Shown one piece after another: positions 1 to 6,168 of a stretch of DNA of 6,881 nucleotides. Where the stretch lies: assembly GCA_937860195.1 (NCBI GenBank), contig CALMBN010000312.1, positions 1 through 6,881 of the forward strand, read 5' to 3'. Origin of the DNA: an uncultured Novosphingobium sp. Its GTDB lineage: Bacteria; Pseudomonadota; Alphaproteobacteria; Sphingomonadales; Sphingomonadaceae. Position 1 is the first letter of the stretch; each line of letters begins with the position of its first letter. Below the pieces are notes generated by a model. It made no database searches, had not been told where the DNA came from, and saw only the letters and a list, made by a program, of their open reading frames with translations. A program made the position numbers and the translations under genes.

Positions 1-105
1 CCTGTTGTGTTTGGTGGATAATGAAGGGTCTGACCCTTCGGAGTCGAAGCGCAGCGAAGACGGCCAAGCGTAGCGCGGCCAATCCTGCCTGGTGCACCAT
101 TTTTC
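1..105. other. Non-coding tail downstream of the amidohydrolase gene
   Basis: No gene can be assigned here. The stretch follows the stop of the M20 amidohydrolase gene and runs to the window edge. It holds a perfect 17-base palindrome (23-39), the self-complementary decamer TGGTGCACCA (90-99), and a GGCC...GGCC repeat around 62-81. Short plus-strand frames are open from the window edge (one stops at 19-21, another at 71-73). Either could be the C-terminus of a convergent gene outside the window, but they are too short to judge. Confidence 0.5.
23..39. repeat. Perfect 17-base inverted repeat, possible weak terminator
   Basis: The sequence GAAGGGTC-T-GACCCTTC is perfectly self-complementary around one base. 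As RNA it could form a 7-bp stem with a 3-base loop on either strand. It lies 67 bases past the stop codon of the amidohydrolase gene, where a transcription end is expected. Neither strand has a T-run after the stem, so it is not a typical Rho-independent terminator. It may instead be a protein-binding palindrome or a dispersed repeat. Confidence 0.35.
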
Positions 106-1323
106 CTAGCTCCATCCCCCTGCCAGAAACCGTTCGGCGCAGCCCGCGAGCAGCGCCGCGCCGCGCGGCAGGGCGCTTTCATCAACCATCATCCGGGGCG
201 AGTGGATTGCGGGGCAGGAATGCCAATCGGCCCCTGTGGCAGCAACCCCAAGGAAAAACATCGCGCCGGGAATTTTTTCCAGGACATAGGAGAAGTCCTC
301 GGCCCCCATCATCGGTTGATCGAGGCGGCGAAAGCTGGTTTCGCCGAACAGCTCGGCGCTGACCGTCTCGCCCAGCGCCACTGCCCGGGAATCGCAATTG
401 GTGACCGGAAAGCCGGGCGTGATCGTCACTGCGGCGCTCGCCCCATGCGCAGCGGCGATGCCGGTGGCAAGCTGGACCAAGGCTGCGTGAAGCTTGTCGC
501 GGTGGCGCGGCGAGAGGGTGCGCAGGGTGCCTTTCAAGGTGGCAAAATCGGCAATGATATTGTGCGCGGTCCCGGCCCCGATCTGGGCAACGGTCGCGAT
601 TACCGGATCGTGGGCATCGAACTGCCGGGCAATCACGGTTTGCAACCCGGTGACGATCTCGCAGGCGATTGGCACCGGATCGAGCGCCTGATGCGGTAAT
701 GCAGCATGTCCGCCGCGACCGGTAACGACAATCTCGAACTGATCGGCCGAAGCCATCAGTGCGCCGCTGCGGCCCGCCACCAGGCCATGCCGGGCATTGG
801 GCATGATGTGGAGCGCAAAGGCCGCTTCGGGCAAGGCCTTGCCGGTCCCGTCGCCGCCCAGCAGTCCGTCCTCAAGCATGAACTTTGCCCCGTGAAAGCC
901 TTCCTCGCCCGGCTGGAACATGAACCGGACTTCGCCCTTCAAGCTCTCGCGCCGCGCGCAGAGCAGCCGGACTGCCCCAGCCAGCATGGCAGTGTGGGTG
1001 TCATGCCCGCAGGCATGCATCGCGCCGGGGATGGTCGAGGCGAAGTCGAGCCCGGTTTCTTCCGGCATCGGCAGCGCGTCCATATCGCCGCGCAGCAGCA
1101 CGCACCGCCCCGCTCCCCCGCCGCCTTTGAGTGTGGCGACAAGACCGGTGGTTGACGGGCCCTCGGCCCATTCCAGCGGAAGATTGGCAAGAGCTGCGCG
1201 GACCTTGTCGCGGGTCTTGGGGGTATGGAGGCCCAGCTCAGGCTCGGCATGGATCGCTCGCCGAAGCGAGACGATTTCCCCTTCCAGCGCGCGGGCTTCG
1301 TCGAACAGGTTGGGGTTTGGCAT
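106..1323 (-). CDS. M20D family metallo-amidohydrolase (hippurate hydrolase/aminoacylase type)
   Basis: A 405-residue cytoplasmic enzyme of the M20D amidohydrolase family, which uses two metal ions to hydrolyse N-acyl amino acids or similar amides. The family signature is present throughout: RRAIHAEPELG near residues 21-31, GDMDALPM at 79-86, MHACGHDTH at 102-110, FQPGEEG at 136-142, LHIMPN at 171-176 and GAEDFSY at 340-346. The expected metal ligands are Cys105, His107, Glu141, His172 and His374. Length is normal for the family and no signal peptide is seen. The ATG at 1323 has GGAG six bases upstream. The gene follows the DUF2141 gene by 61 bases on the same strand, so it could be read from the same transcript. 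The substrate cannot be told from the sequence. A role in removing an acyl or peptide group from the RiPP is possible, but unrelated amino-acid metabolism is just as likely. Confidence 0.93.
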   Translation of the reverse strand: MPNPNLFDEARALEGEIVSLRRAIHAEPELGLHTPKTRDKVRAALANLPLEWAEGPSTTGLVATLKGGGGAGRCVLLRGDMDALPMPEETGLDFASTIPGAMHACGHDTHTAMLAGAVRLLCARRESLKGEVRFMFQPGEEGFHGAKFMLEDGLLGGDGTGKALPEAAFALHIMPNARHGLVAGRSGALMASADQFEIVVTGRGGHAALPHQALDPVPIACEIVTGLQTVIARQFDAHDPVIATVAQIGAGTAHNIIADFATLKGTLRTLSPRHRDKLHAALVQLATGIAAAHGASAAVTITPGFPVTNCDSRAVALGETVSAELFGETSFRRLDQPMMGAEDFSYVLEKIPGAMFFLGVAATGADWHSCPAIHSPRMMVDESALPRGAALLAGCAERFLAGGWS

Positions 1324-1384
1324 ATCAGGCTCCGATTTGGTCGGCGATGCTTTGGCAGGCAGCGATGCGTAAAATGTCGGGAGA

Positions 1385-1852
1385 TCAGGGGTACTTCATC
1401 CTGATCCCGGTATTCGATCCGGTCCTGGCCACACTGAAACGGACAGATTTCAGACTGGGCGCAGAGATCAGGACGCTGGGATTGTTTGAAAACCCGAAGC
1501 CCTCTTGCGGGATGCCGATCGCATTGCGGTCAACTTTCCCATTGCCATTCTCGTCATGGTACAACGCCAAGGCGTAGGTGCCGGGTCCGGGCAGGTAAAT
1601 GCAGGACCTGGTAATCCCCGCGCGAGCCTTGACCCGGGCGACGAACAGCGCGCCCTTCGGTGCGAGAAATCTGGCCTGATCGTCAGGATAAAGCGTCAAG
1701 GTGATGACACCGCGCGAACTGCGGACTTGCTCGATGCTGAGGTTGAGCCAGATCTTGCTGACCGGGCCCGTGCAACCGCGCGGAGCAGCGGCTGCGGCCA
1801 TTCCGCCAAGCACAAGCCCAATGGCCGCAGCCGCATATGTCCAGTGCTTCAT
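1385..1852 (-). CDS. Secreted DUF2141 domain protein
   Basis: A 155-residue exported protein of the DUF2141 family, whose function is unknown. The N-terminus is a clear Sec signal peptide: Lys2, a hydrophobic stretch from about residue 6 to 22 and an Ala-rich cleavage region near residues 19-24. The mature part carries the family hallmarks YALALYHDENGNGKVDRN (93-110) and GIPQEGFGFSNN (113-124). The DxNGNGxxD pattern resembles a calcium-binding loop. Two cysteines, Cys27 and Cys84, could form a disulphide in the periplasm. No lipobox is seen. The ATG at 1852 has GGAG nine bases upstream. The gene starts only 32 bases after the exporter gene stops, so co-transcription with the RiPP genes is likely. 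A role with the RiPP (periplasmic binding or protection) is a guess; these proteins also occur in many unrelated settings. Confidence 0.9.
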   Translation of the reverse strand: MKHWTYAAAAIGLVLGGMAAAAAPRGCTGPVSKIWLNLSIEQVRSSRGVITLTLYPDDQARFLAPKGALFVARVKARAGITRSCIYLPGPGTYALALYHDENGNGKVDRNAIGIPQEGFGFSNNPSVLISAPSLKSVRFSVARTGSNTGIRMKYP

Positions 1853-1884
1853 CGCGCCGTTCTCCGTGCAGGCAAGCTATCCGA

Positions 1885-3567
1885 CTAATCCACCGAAAGG
1901 CAACGACCTGAATCGAGCCGGATTTCATGGTCGGCCAGTTCAGTCAATGCGCCTCGATGGGCGATCACCACCACGGCCATGCGTTGCCCCAGCTTGGTCA
2001 GCGCGGCTGCAATTTGGGCTTCATTCTCAGCGTCAAGCGCGCTGGTTGCTTCGTCAAGAATCAGCAGTGCCGGATCACGCAGCAGCGCCCGGGCCAGCAT
2101 CAGCCGCTGACGCTCGCCACCCGAAAGAAATCGCCCGCCATCACCCAGATGCGTGTCGAGGCCCTTTGGCAAGGACAGTGCAAACTCTGCCGAAGCCGCC
2201 TTCAGCGCCGTTTCAAGTTCGGCATCGCTCGCATCAGGAGCAGCCCAGCGCAGATTATCGCGCAAGCTGGCGGACAACAGCACCGGATCTTGCTGGACAT
2301 AGGCCACCCGCCGCCGCCAGGCCTGCCGCACCGGCCCGTCCAAATCCTTGCCATCGATCAGAACGCGCCCAGAATCGGGTTCGAGCAAGCCGCCGATCAG
2401 ATCGGCGAGCGTGCTCTTCCCCGCCCCTGAGGGGCCAGAGATCGCCGTAATTCCGCGCGCCGGGATGGTTGCCGTTACTGCATCAAGCGCGGCTTGCGGC
2501 TCGCCCGCGTAGCGAACCGTCGCGCCTTCGAGCTGGATCGAATTGGTTAGACCGGGCGGCTTGAGGCTATCATTGTCCGGCTCACGCGCAGCTTCGGCCC
2601 GGCCGATCAGCTCAAGCGCTTCGCGAACTGCGGGGCGGGCATGGGCGGTGTTGAGCAAAGTCTGTTGGAGGATGGCAATCAGCGGCAAGGCGCGCGCAAA
2701 CAGCGCAACCATCGGCAAGACCGCAGAAGCCGGACTGTGCCAGCGTTCAAGGGCCAACCAGACCAGCAGCGCAAGCACCGCCGCACCGCCAACCTGCAAG
2801 GCGCTTTGGCCAAGGCCAAGATCGCGCTGATAGGCCATCTGGGTGCGCCGCATATCCACGAATCCGGTCATGAGCCCAGTCAATACCCGGTCCTCTGCGC
2901 CAAGGCTCTTGATGACCCTGAGCGCGCCGAGACCTTCGTTGATCCGGCCATAAACATCGGCGTAGGCCGCACTCAAGGCCTCGCCGAGGCCCGTCACACG
3001 TCGTCTCATGCCGTGAAAGGCGAGCAGGACTGCCAATCCGGCGAGAGTCGCTGCAAAGGTCAGGATCGGCGAAATGGCGAGCGCGGCAAGCCCGATCCCG
3101 CCCAGGGTGGCCGAGGTCGCCAAAGCCGCGACGACCTGATTCACGTATTGTCCGGACCGATCGATCCGCGAAATGAGCAGGCTTGCGGTGTTTGAGCGGT
3201 TCAATCCCATCAGCACCCGCCAGTTGCAATGGAGCAGCGCCGCCCAAGCCCGGCTGCGCAAGGCATCGACCAGTCCAGCCTCCAGCCGGAGCGCCGCCAA
3301 CCCGCGCAAATGAACGACAAGCGCTCGCACGGTGACCAGCAAAACGAACAACACCAGCAACGCGTCGAGCCGGCCTGGAATTCCGAGTGAGGCCAGAACG
3401 GTGCCGATTTGCCCCGCCCCGCCCTGGCCCAGTGCCGTCAGGAGCGGCACCAGCAAGATGATCCCGGCACCTTCGGTCAGCGCCGCAATCACCATCAGTG
3501 TCCCCAGCCAAGCCGCCGCACGGCCGTGCACGGCAGGATCGAACAGGCGGGGTCCAGCGCGGGTCAT
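1885..3567 (-). CDS. ABC transporter with fused permease and ATPase domains, probable RiPP exporter (lasso D type)
   Basis: A 560-residue half-transporter of the ABC exporter type, expected to work as a homodimer in the inner membrane. Hydrophobic segments lie near residues 18-42, 67-88, 142-165, 166-188, 258-275 and 280-303, fitting six helices. The ATPase half has Walker A GPSGAGKST (378-386), the Q-loop in YVQQDP (423-428), the signature LSGGERQ (481-487), Walker B LLILDE (501-506), the D-loop SALD (509-512) and the switch His537 in VIAHR, so it looks active. There is no N-terminal C39 peptidase domain, so leader removal must be done elsewhere, consistent with the B2 gene. The ATG at 3567 has AGGA nine bases upstream, and the gene follows the cyclase by 58 bases. 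The neighbourhood points to export of the modified peptide, which may also give self-protection. The substrate is inferred from context only. Confidence 0.93.
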   Translation of the reverse strand: MTRAGPRLFDPAVHGRAAAWLGTLMVIAALTEGAGIILLVPLLTALGQGGAGQIGTVLASLGIPGRLDALLVLFVLLVTVRALVVHLRGLAALRLEAGLVDALRSRAWAALLHCNWRVLMGLNRSNTASLLISRIDRSGQYVNQVVAALATSATLGGIGLAALAISPILTFAATLAGLAVLLAFHGMRRRVTGLGEALSAAYADVYGRINEGLGALRVIKSLGAEDRVLTGLMTGFVDMRRTQMAYQRDLGLGQSALQVGGAAVLALLVWLALERWHSPASAVLPMVALFARALPLIAILQQTLLNTAHARPAVREALELIGRAEAAREPDNDSLKPPGLTNSIQLEGATVRYAGEPQAALDAVTATIPARGITAISGPSGAGKSTLADLIGGLLEPDSGRVLIDGKDLDGPVRQAWRRRVAYVQQDPVLLSASLRDNLRWAAPDASDAELETALKAASAEFALSLPKGLDTHLGDGGRFLSGGERQRLMLARALLRDPALLILDEATSALDAENEAQIAAALTKLGQRMAVVVIAHRGALTELADHEIRLDSGRCLSVD

Positions 3568-3625
3568 CGTCCGCGTTCCTGTTCTTCGGGGCAGCGCGTG
3601 TCAATCAGGTGCAGTCGGCCAAATT

Positions 3626-5569
3626 TCAGGCGGACTCGTTTCGTCCGGTCATGTAATTGACATAGCGGATCATCGCGATCGCCCGCGGCAGGCCAAAGCC
3701 CAATGGAAAGAAAACCTCTTCGGCCATGGTGGGCTGATCGGGCCAATCGTCCAGCGCCTTGTCCAGCGCATCGAAATCGATGAAATAGTCCAGCTCCGGA
3801 TTCAGTCTGCCTTTGCGCACCGTTTCCCGGAACTCCGCCAGTCGCGGGGTCAGCCGCCGATGCCAGTCGCCATTCTCTTCCCCGACTTCGCGCGAGGTTC
3901 GCAGTGCCTCAGGCATGTTGCCTCGGCCAAGTTCCCGGGCCAGCCAGCGGATTTGCCCATCGCGCATGAACATCAGGGAAGGCAGCGACAAACAGTATTC
4001 GAGCAGTGGCCGATAGGTTGGAACTTCCAGCATTCGCACTTCGTAAATCTGCTCCATGGCCTGCGAATAGTCCGAAGCCTCGATGTCCTCGCGGGCGAGC
4101 TGGTCTCTCACGACCTGGCGGCGGCTGCCGAATTGATTGCGTTCATAGCTGACCCCGCTCGCTCGCGCCCGCTCAACAACATCATGGTCGATCAGGGCCT
4201 GTCGTTTCAGGAACGCGAATTCGAGGTTGTGCGACTGGGCCGCCTTGCCGGTCAACCCCATCCACAGCCGCCAGAGCCGGTCCGGCAACAGCGGAATGAC
4301 CGCGCGCGACAGCAGTTTGCGCCAGGTTGGCCGCGGATAGAGATCGTCCGCTTTCAGCGCCGCGCGCAGCTGTCGCCACTGGCCCTTGAAGAGATATTCG
4401 CCATAGGCCCAGTTGCCATAGGCGCTGAAACTCGCCTCGCCCCAGCCACCTTCCAGCATCCGGTCGCAGCCCGCTTTCGAAGCAAGTTCGAGCAAGCCGT
4501 GATAGCGGAAATTGGGAGTTATGCAGGCTTGGCCGGTGCCCATCGCCAGAAACAGCTGGTCGAGCCGGTGGTCGAATTCGATCCCTTCGTTGGTCGTGAA
4601 ATGCGGATCGATGCGCGGATGCATCGCCACAAATTCTTCAACCGGCGGCCGTTCATCGAAAACAATGCGGTAGGTCGGTTCGTGCTCGAGCTCGGGCGAG
4701 GGCAAGAATGTGACGGTCTTGAGCCGCTGATCATCGGGAAGGCAGCGCAGCACGCGAGCGGCAATGTTGCTTGAATCGAGACCGCCCGAGAGGGTTACGC
4801 AGGGATCGCGGGCCCCGGACACCATCACCTGGCAGGCTTCCATCAACAGCCGTTCGGTTTCCTCGATCATTTCGCGGGGATCACCGCGCCGCCAGCCGAG
4901 CCGCAAGCGGGCCGGATCGTAAAAGCGGCGGCTTTGATGCCCATCCGGCCTGAGCGTTACCACAGCGCCCAGTCCCACGCGCCAGGCTCCCAGATAGAAG
5001 TCTTCGGTTTCAACCGGGTTGGCATAAAGCGCGTCGATCAACTTGCGCGGATTCAACGTCCGCTCGAGGCCCATCGGCTCAAGCGTTCGCAGGATCGAGG
5101 CGGCTCCAAAGCCTTTGCCGTCGTGGAAATAGTGTAGCGGCGGCGCGCCCAGCGCAGATCGCGCCAGCCGGGCGCTGCGATCCGCCGGATCGTGGACCAC
5201 GGCGCAATAGTTGCCGTGGATCCGGTTGTCGGCATCCTCACCCCAGCGTTCAAGGGCGGCGACATAGAGGTTCGCCGGTTCGGCATCGGGCAGATCAAGC
5301 TGCCACGCCAGTTCGGCGGTGTTGTAGATCAAGCCGTGAAACAGCACCCGCTTGCCCGTGCGCGTCTGCAACGGCTCCCAATGCGGCCAGCGATGGCGGG
5401 CCCTCAGGTTGCGTGGCGGTAGCTGCTCAACCAGCGGAAGCGACGCATAGCTTGCGCTTCCGGCGGCAAATCGACGTGCGGAAAGTCCGACGATCAGGCC
5501 AAGGCTGTCTGCCAGTCTTTTGGCCAGATTCGACCCGTCCGGCGCGGGACCGTCATAGAGCGCCAGCAT
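3626..5569 (-). CDS. Asparagine-synthetase-like RiPP cyclase (lasso cyclase C type)
   Basis: A 647-residue protein with a glutaminase-like N-terminal half (about 1-210) and an Asn-synthetase half (about 230-600). In lasso biosynthesis this family activates a side-chain carboxyl as the acyl-AMP and joins it to the peptide N-terminus. The pyrophosphate-binding loop SGGLDSS is intact at 261-267. The N-terminus reads MLALYDG and lacks the catalytic Cys2 of true glutaminases, so it should not release ammonia from glutamine; that fits ring closure rather than asparagine formation. The second motif is GGWGEASFSAY (374-384). In a gap-free alignment with the SGxGxDExFxGY block of Asn synthetases, the metal-binding Asp becomes Glu378. 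Near the C-terminus RDGQIRW and REVGEENGDW occur where Asn synthetases have their catalytic Lys region, and no Lys is seen. The ATG at 5569 is the first start after an in-frame stop at 5576-5578. The weak AGG ribosome site lies in a small hairpin. Confidence 0.88.
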   Translation of the reverse strand: MLALYDGPAPDGSNLAKRLADSLGLIVGLSARRFAAGSASYASLPLVEQLPPRNLRARHRWPHWEPLQTRTGKRVLFHGLIYNTAELAWQLDLPDAEPANLYVAALERWGEDADNRIHGNYCAVVHDPADRSARLARSALGAPPLHYFHDGKGFGAASILRTLEPMGLERTLNPRKLIDALYANPVETEDFYLGAWRVGLGAVVTLRPDGHQSRRFYDPARLRLGWRRGDPREMIEETERLLMEACQVMVSGARDPCVTLSGGLDSSNIAARVLRCLPDDQRLKTVTFLPSPELEHEPTYRIVFDERPPVEEFVAMHPRIDPHFTTNEGIEFDHRLDQLFLAMGTGQACITPNFRYHGLLELASKAGCDRMLEGGWGEASFSAYGNWAYGEYLFKGQWRQLRAALKADDLYPRPTWRKLLSRAVIPLLPDRLWRLWMGLTGKAAQSHNLEFAFLKRQALIDHDVVERARASGVSYERNQFGSRRQVVRDQLAREDIEASDYSQAMEQIYEVRMLEVPTYRPLLEYCLSLPSLMFMRDGQIRWLARELGRGNMPEALRTSREVGEENGDWHRRLTPRLAEFRETVRKGRLNPELDYFIDFDALDKALDDWPDQPTMAEEVFFPLGFGLPRAIAMIRYVNYMTGRNESA

Positions 5570-5570
5570 C

Positions 5571-5583
5571 CGGACCTAGTCCG
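5571..5583 (-). promoter_or_regulatory. Small hairpin over the ribosome-binding site of the cyclase gene
   Basis: The RNA would read CGGAC-TAG-GTCCG, a perfect 5-bp stem with a 3-base loop, ending one base before the cyclase ATG. The only Shine-Dalgarno-like bases (AGG) fall in the loop and the first stem base. Such a structure could lower translation of the enzyme relative to the precursors upstream. A short stem like this can also arise by chance. Confidence 0.3.
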
Positions 5584-5616
5584 AGATAGCGCTTCAATTG
5601 GGGTCGATGTGAAAGA

Positions 5617-5751
5617 TCAAGAAGGATTGCGGAATCCGCCTGTGCGGGTTTGCGCAGACAAAGTGTTGTTGCCTGCTACGTCGCGCAGCCTGCCCAGCTT
5701 GGTCAGTTCCGGTCTGGCCCAGCGCTTGGCCGATTTTTCAATCTTGCTCAC
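5617..5751 (-). CDS. RiPP precursor peptide A1 (lasso-like leader, no Asp/Glu ring acceptor)
   Basis: A 44-residue precursor starting at GTG 5751, which has GGAG exactly nine bases upstream (5761-5764), as in the sister gene A2. The leader carries KRWARPELTKLG, matching the YxxPxLxxxG leader motif of lasso precursors with Trp in place of Tyr; this is the part a PqqD-like B1 binds. Cleavage at DVA|G would leave a 26-residue leader with Val, not the usual Thr, at position -2. The 18-residue core would be GNNTLSAQTRTGGFRNPS. It has no Asp or Glu at all; position 8 is Gln. It is 28/44 identical to A2. An upstream in-frame ATG at 5805 would give 62 residues, but its ribosome site is poor and the shared GTG/GGAG layout argues against it. 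The stop is 47 bases before the cyclase gene. The final structure is unknown. Confidence 0.82.
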   Translation of the reverse strand: MSKIEKSAKRWARPELTKLGRLRDVAGNNTLSAQTRTGGFRNPS

Positions 5752-5794
5752 AATCCTAAACTCCGTGCCGCCGCTGCATTGCAGCAATCTTGCG

Positions 5795-5823
5795 ATTATC
5801 GTCATTTAGTCCATAAATTGCAA
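5795..5823 (-). promoter_or_regulatory. Candidate sigma-70 promoter for precursor A1
   Basis: TTGCAA (5823-5818) and GATAAT (5800-5795) are separated by 17 bases, a good match to a housekeeping promoter. Transcription would start near 5788, giving a leader of about 37 bases before GTG. A promoter here would allow extra precursor and downstream enzyme transcript independent of B1/B2. The -35 box sits in the 26-base block shared with A2, but the -10 box does not. Confidence 0.35.
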
Positions 5824-5853
5824 GCGGGACAGGAAATTTTAAGGCAGGACGAG
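5812..5853 (-). repeat. Duplicated block upstream of A1, containing a remnant of the B2 3' end
   Basis: This 42-base block matches 6157-6198 without gaps at 39 of 42 positions. The first part copies the end of B2: CTC GTC CTG CCT TAA against the B2 ending CTC GGC CTG CCG TAA. The last 26 bases (5837-5812) are identical to 6182-6157. It therefore marks one edge of a tandem duplication that took the tail of B2 together with a precursor gene. Confidence 0.85.
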
Positions 5854-5965
5854 ATTGCCACTCTGTACCTTCGCAAGCCCCATCTTGTCCGATGCTGGGC
5901 CGCCATTAACCGCCCGCATCCGGTCTGGTCCAAAACATCGCCATGATTCGGTGCGATACGAATGA

Positions 5966-6100
5966 TCAGGATGGGTTGCGAAAATTGCCGGTGCGGGTGT
6001 TTGTGGTCACAGCTTCACGGCCTGCAACATCGCGTAGCGTGCCAAGCTTGGTCAATTCCGGTTTGTCCCAGCGCTTAGGCATCAATTCGTTCTTGGCCAC
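5966..6100 (-). CDS. RiPP precursor peptide A2 (lasso-like leader, no ring Asp/Glu at 7-9)
   Basis: A 44-residue precursor starting at GTG 6100 with GGAG nine bases upstream (6110-6113), the same layout as A1. The leader has KRWDKPELTKLG followed by TLRDVA. Cleavage at DVA|G would give the 18-residue core GREAVTTNTRTGNFRNPS. Its only acidic residue is Glu3; position 8 is Asn. Against A1, all seven residues between G1 and T9 differ, while TRTGxFRNPS is retained with synonymous changes at five codons, so the peptide sequence is under selection. A possible ATG at codon 7 (6082) has no counterpart in A1, and a longer reading from 6376 would run antisense-style through B2; both were rejected. The gene begins 83 bases after the B2 stop. 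Confidence 0.82.
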   Translation of the reverse strand: MAKNELMPKRWDKPELTKLGTLRDVAGREAVTTNTRTGNFRNPS

Positions 6101-6139
6101 AATCCCAGGCTCCGTGCCGCTGTTGCATTGCAGCGATCC

Positions 6140-6168
6140 AATGTCTTTCACTTGATCATAAATTGCAA
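6140..6168 (-). promoter_or_regulatory. Weak promoter-like site upstream of precursor A2
   Basis: TTGCAA (6168-6163) is followed after 17 bases by GACATT (6145-6140). It is the counterpart of the A1 promoter candidate, but the -10 box is poor. A2 may depend more on read-through from B1/B2 than A1 does. Confidence 0.18.

Larger units (their letters stand above)
5752..5965 (-). other. Spacer between the two precursor genes
   Basis: These 214 bases separate the A2 stop from the A1 start. The part next to A1 (5752-5853) is a duplicate of the region upstream of A2, including a copy of the last B2 codons. The first 25 or so bases after the A2 stop resemble those after the A1 stop. The remainder (about 5854-5940) has no counterpart in the window and no recognisable gene, terminator or RNA. 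A minus-strand frame is open through it, ending at the TAA at 5839-5841, but apart from its last five codons it shows no likeness to B2. Confidence 0.6.

Noticed and set aside
2..73. Plus-strand frame open from the window edge, ending LVDNEGSDPSESKRSEDGQA
   Set aside because: It is too short and too low in information to show that a convergent gene ends here; a second frame stopping at 19-21 is equally possible.
1701..2450. Plus-strand open frame of 249 codons opposite the exporter ATPase domain
   Set aside because: Its translation is low-complexity, rich in Arg, Pro and Ala, and it overlaps intact Walker B and signature motifs on the other strand.
3332..4774. Long plus-strand open frame of 480 codons opposite the cyclase and exporter genes
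   Set aside because: It is antisense to two well-recognised genes, has no family resemblance, and long antisense frames are common in GC-rich coding DNA.
3626..5569. Housekeeping asparagine synthetase
   Set aside because: It lacks the N-terminal Cys2 needed for glutamine use and sits inside a B1/B2/precursor/exporter cluster.
5617..5805. Longer 62-residue version of precursor A1 starting at ATG 5805
   Set aside because: The GTG at 5751 has GGAG at ideal spacing and the same arrangement exists in A2. The extra residues are translations of the duplicated untranslated leader.
5839..5940. A separate small gene ending at the copied TAA (5839-5841)
   Set aside because: Only the last five codons resemble B2; the rest has no likeness to B2 and no good start, so it is a duplication scar rather than a gene.
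5617..6100. Calling the products ordinary class II lasso peptides
   Set aside because: No Asp or Glu is present at core positions 7-9 for the natural Gly1, and A1 has no acidic residue after the leader, so a standard ring cannot be drawn.
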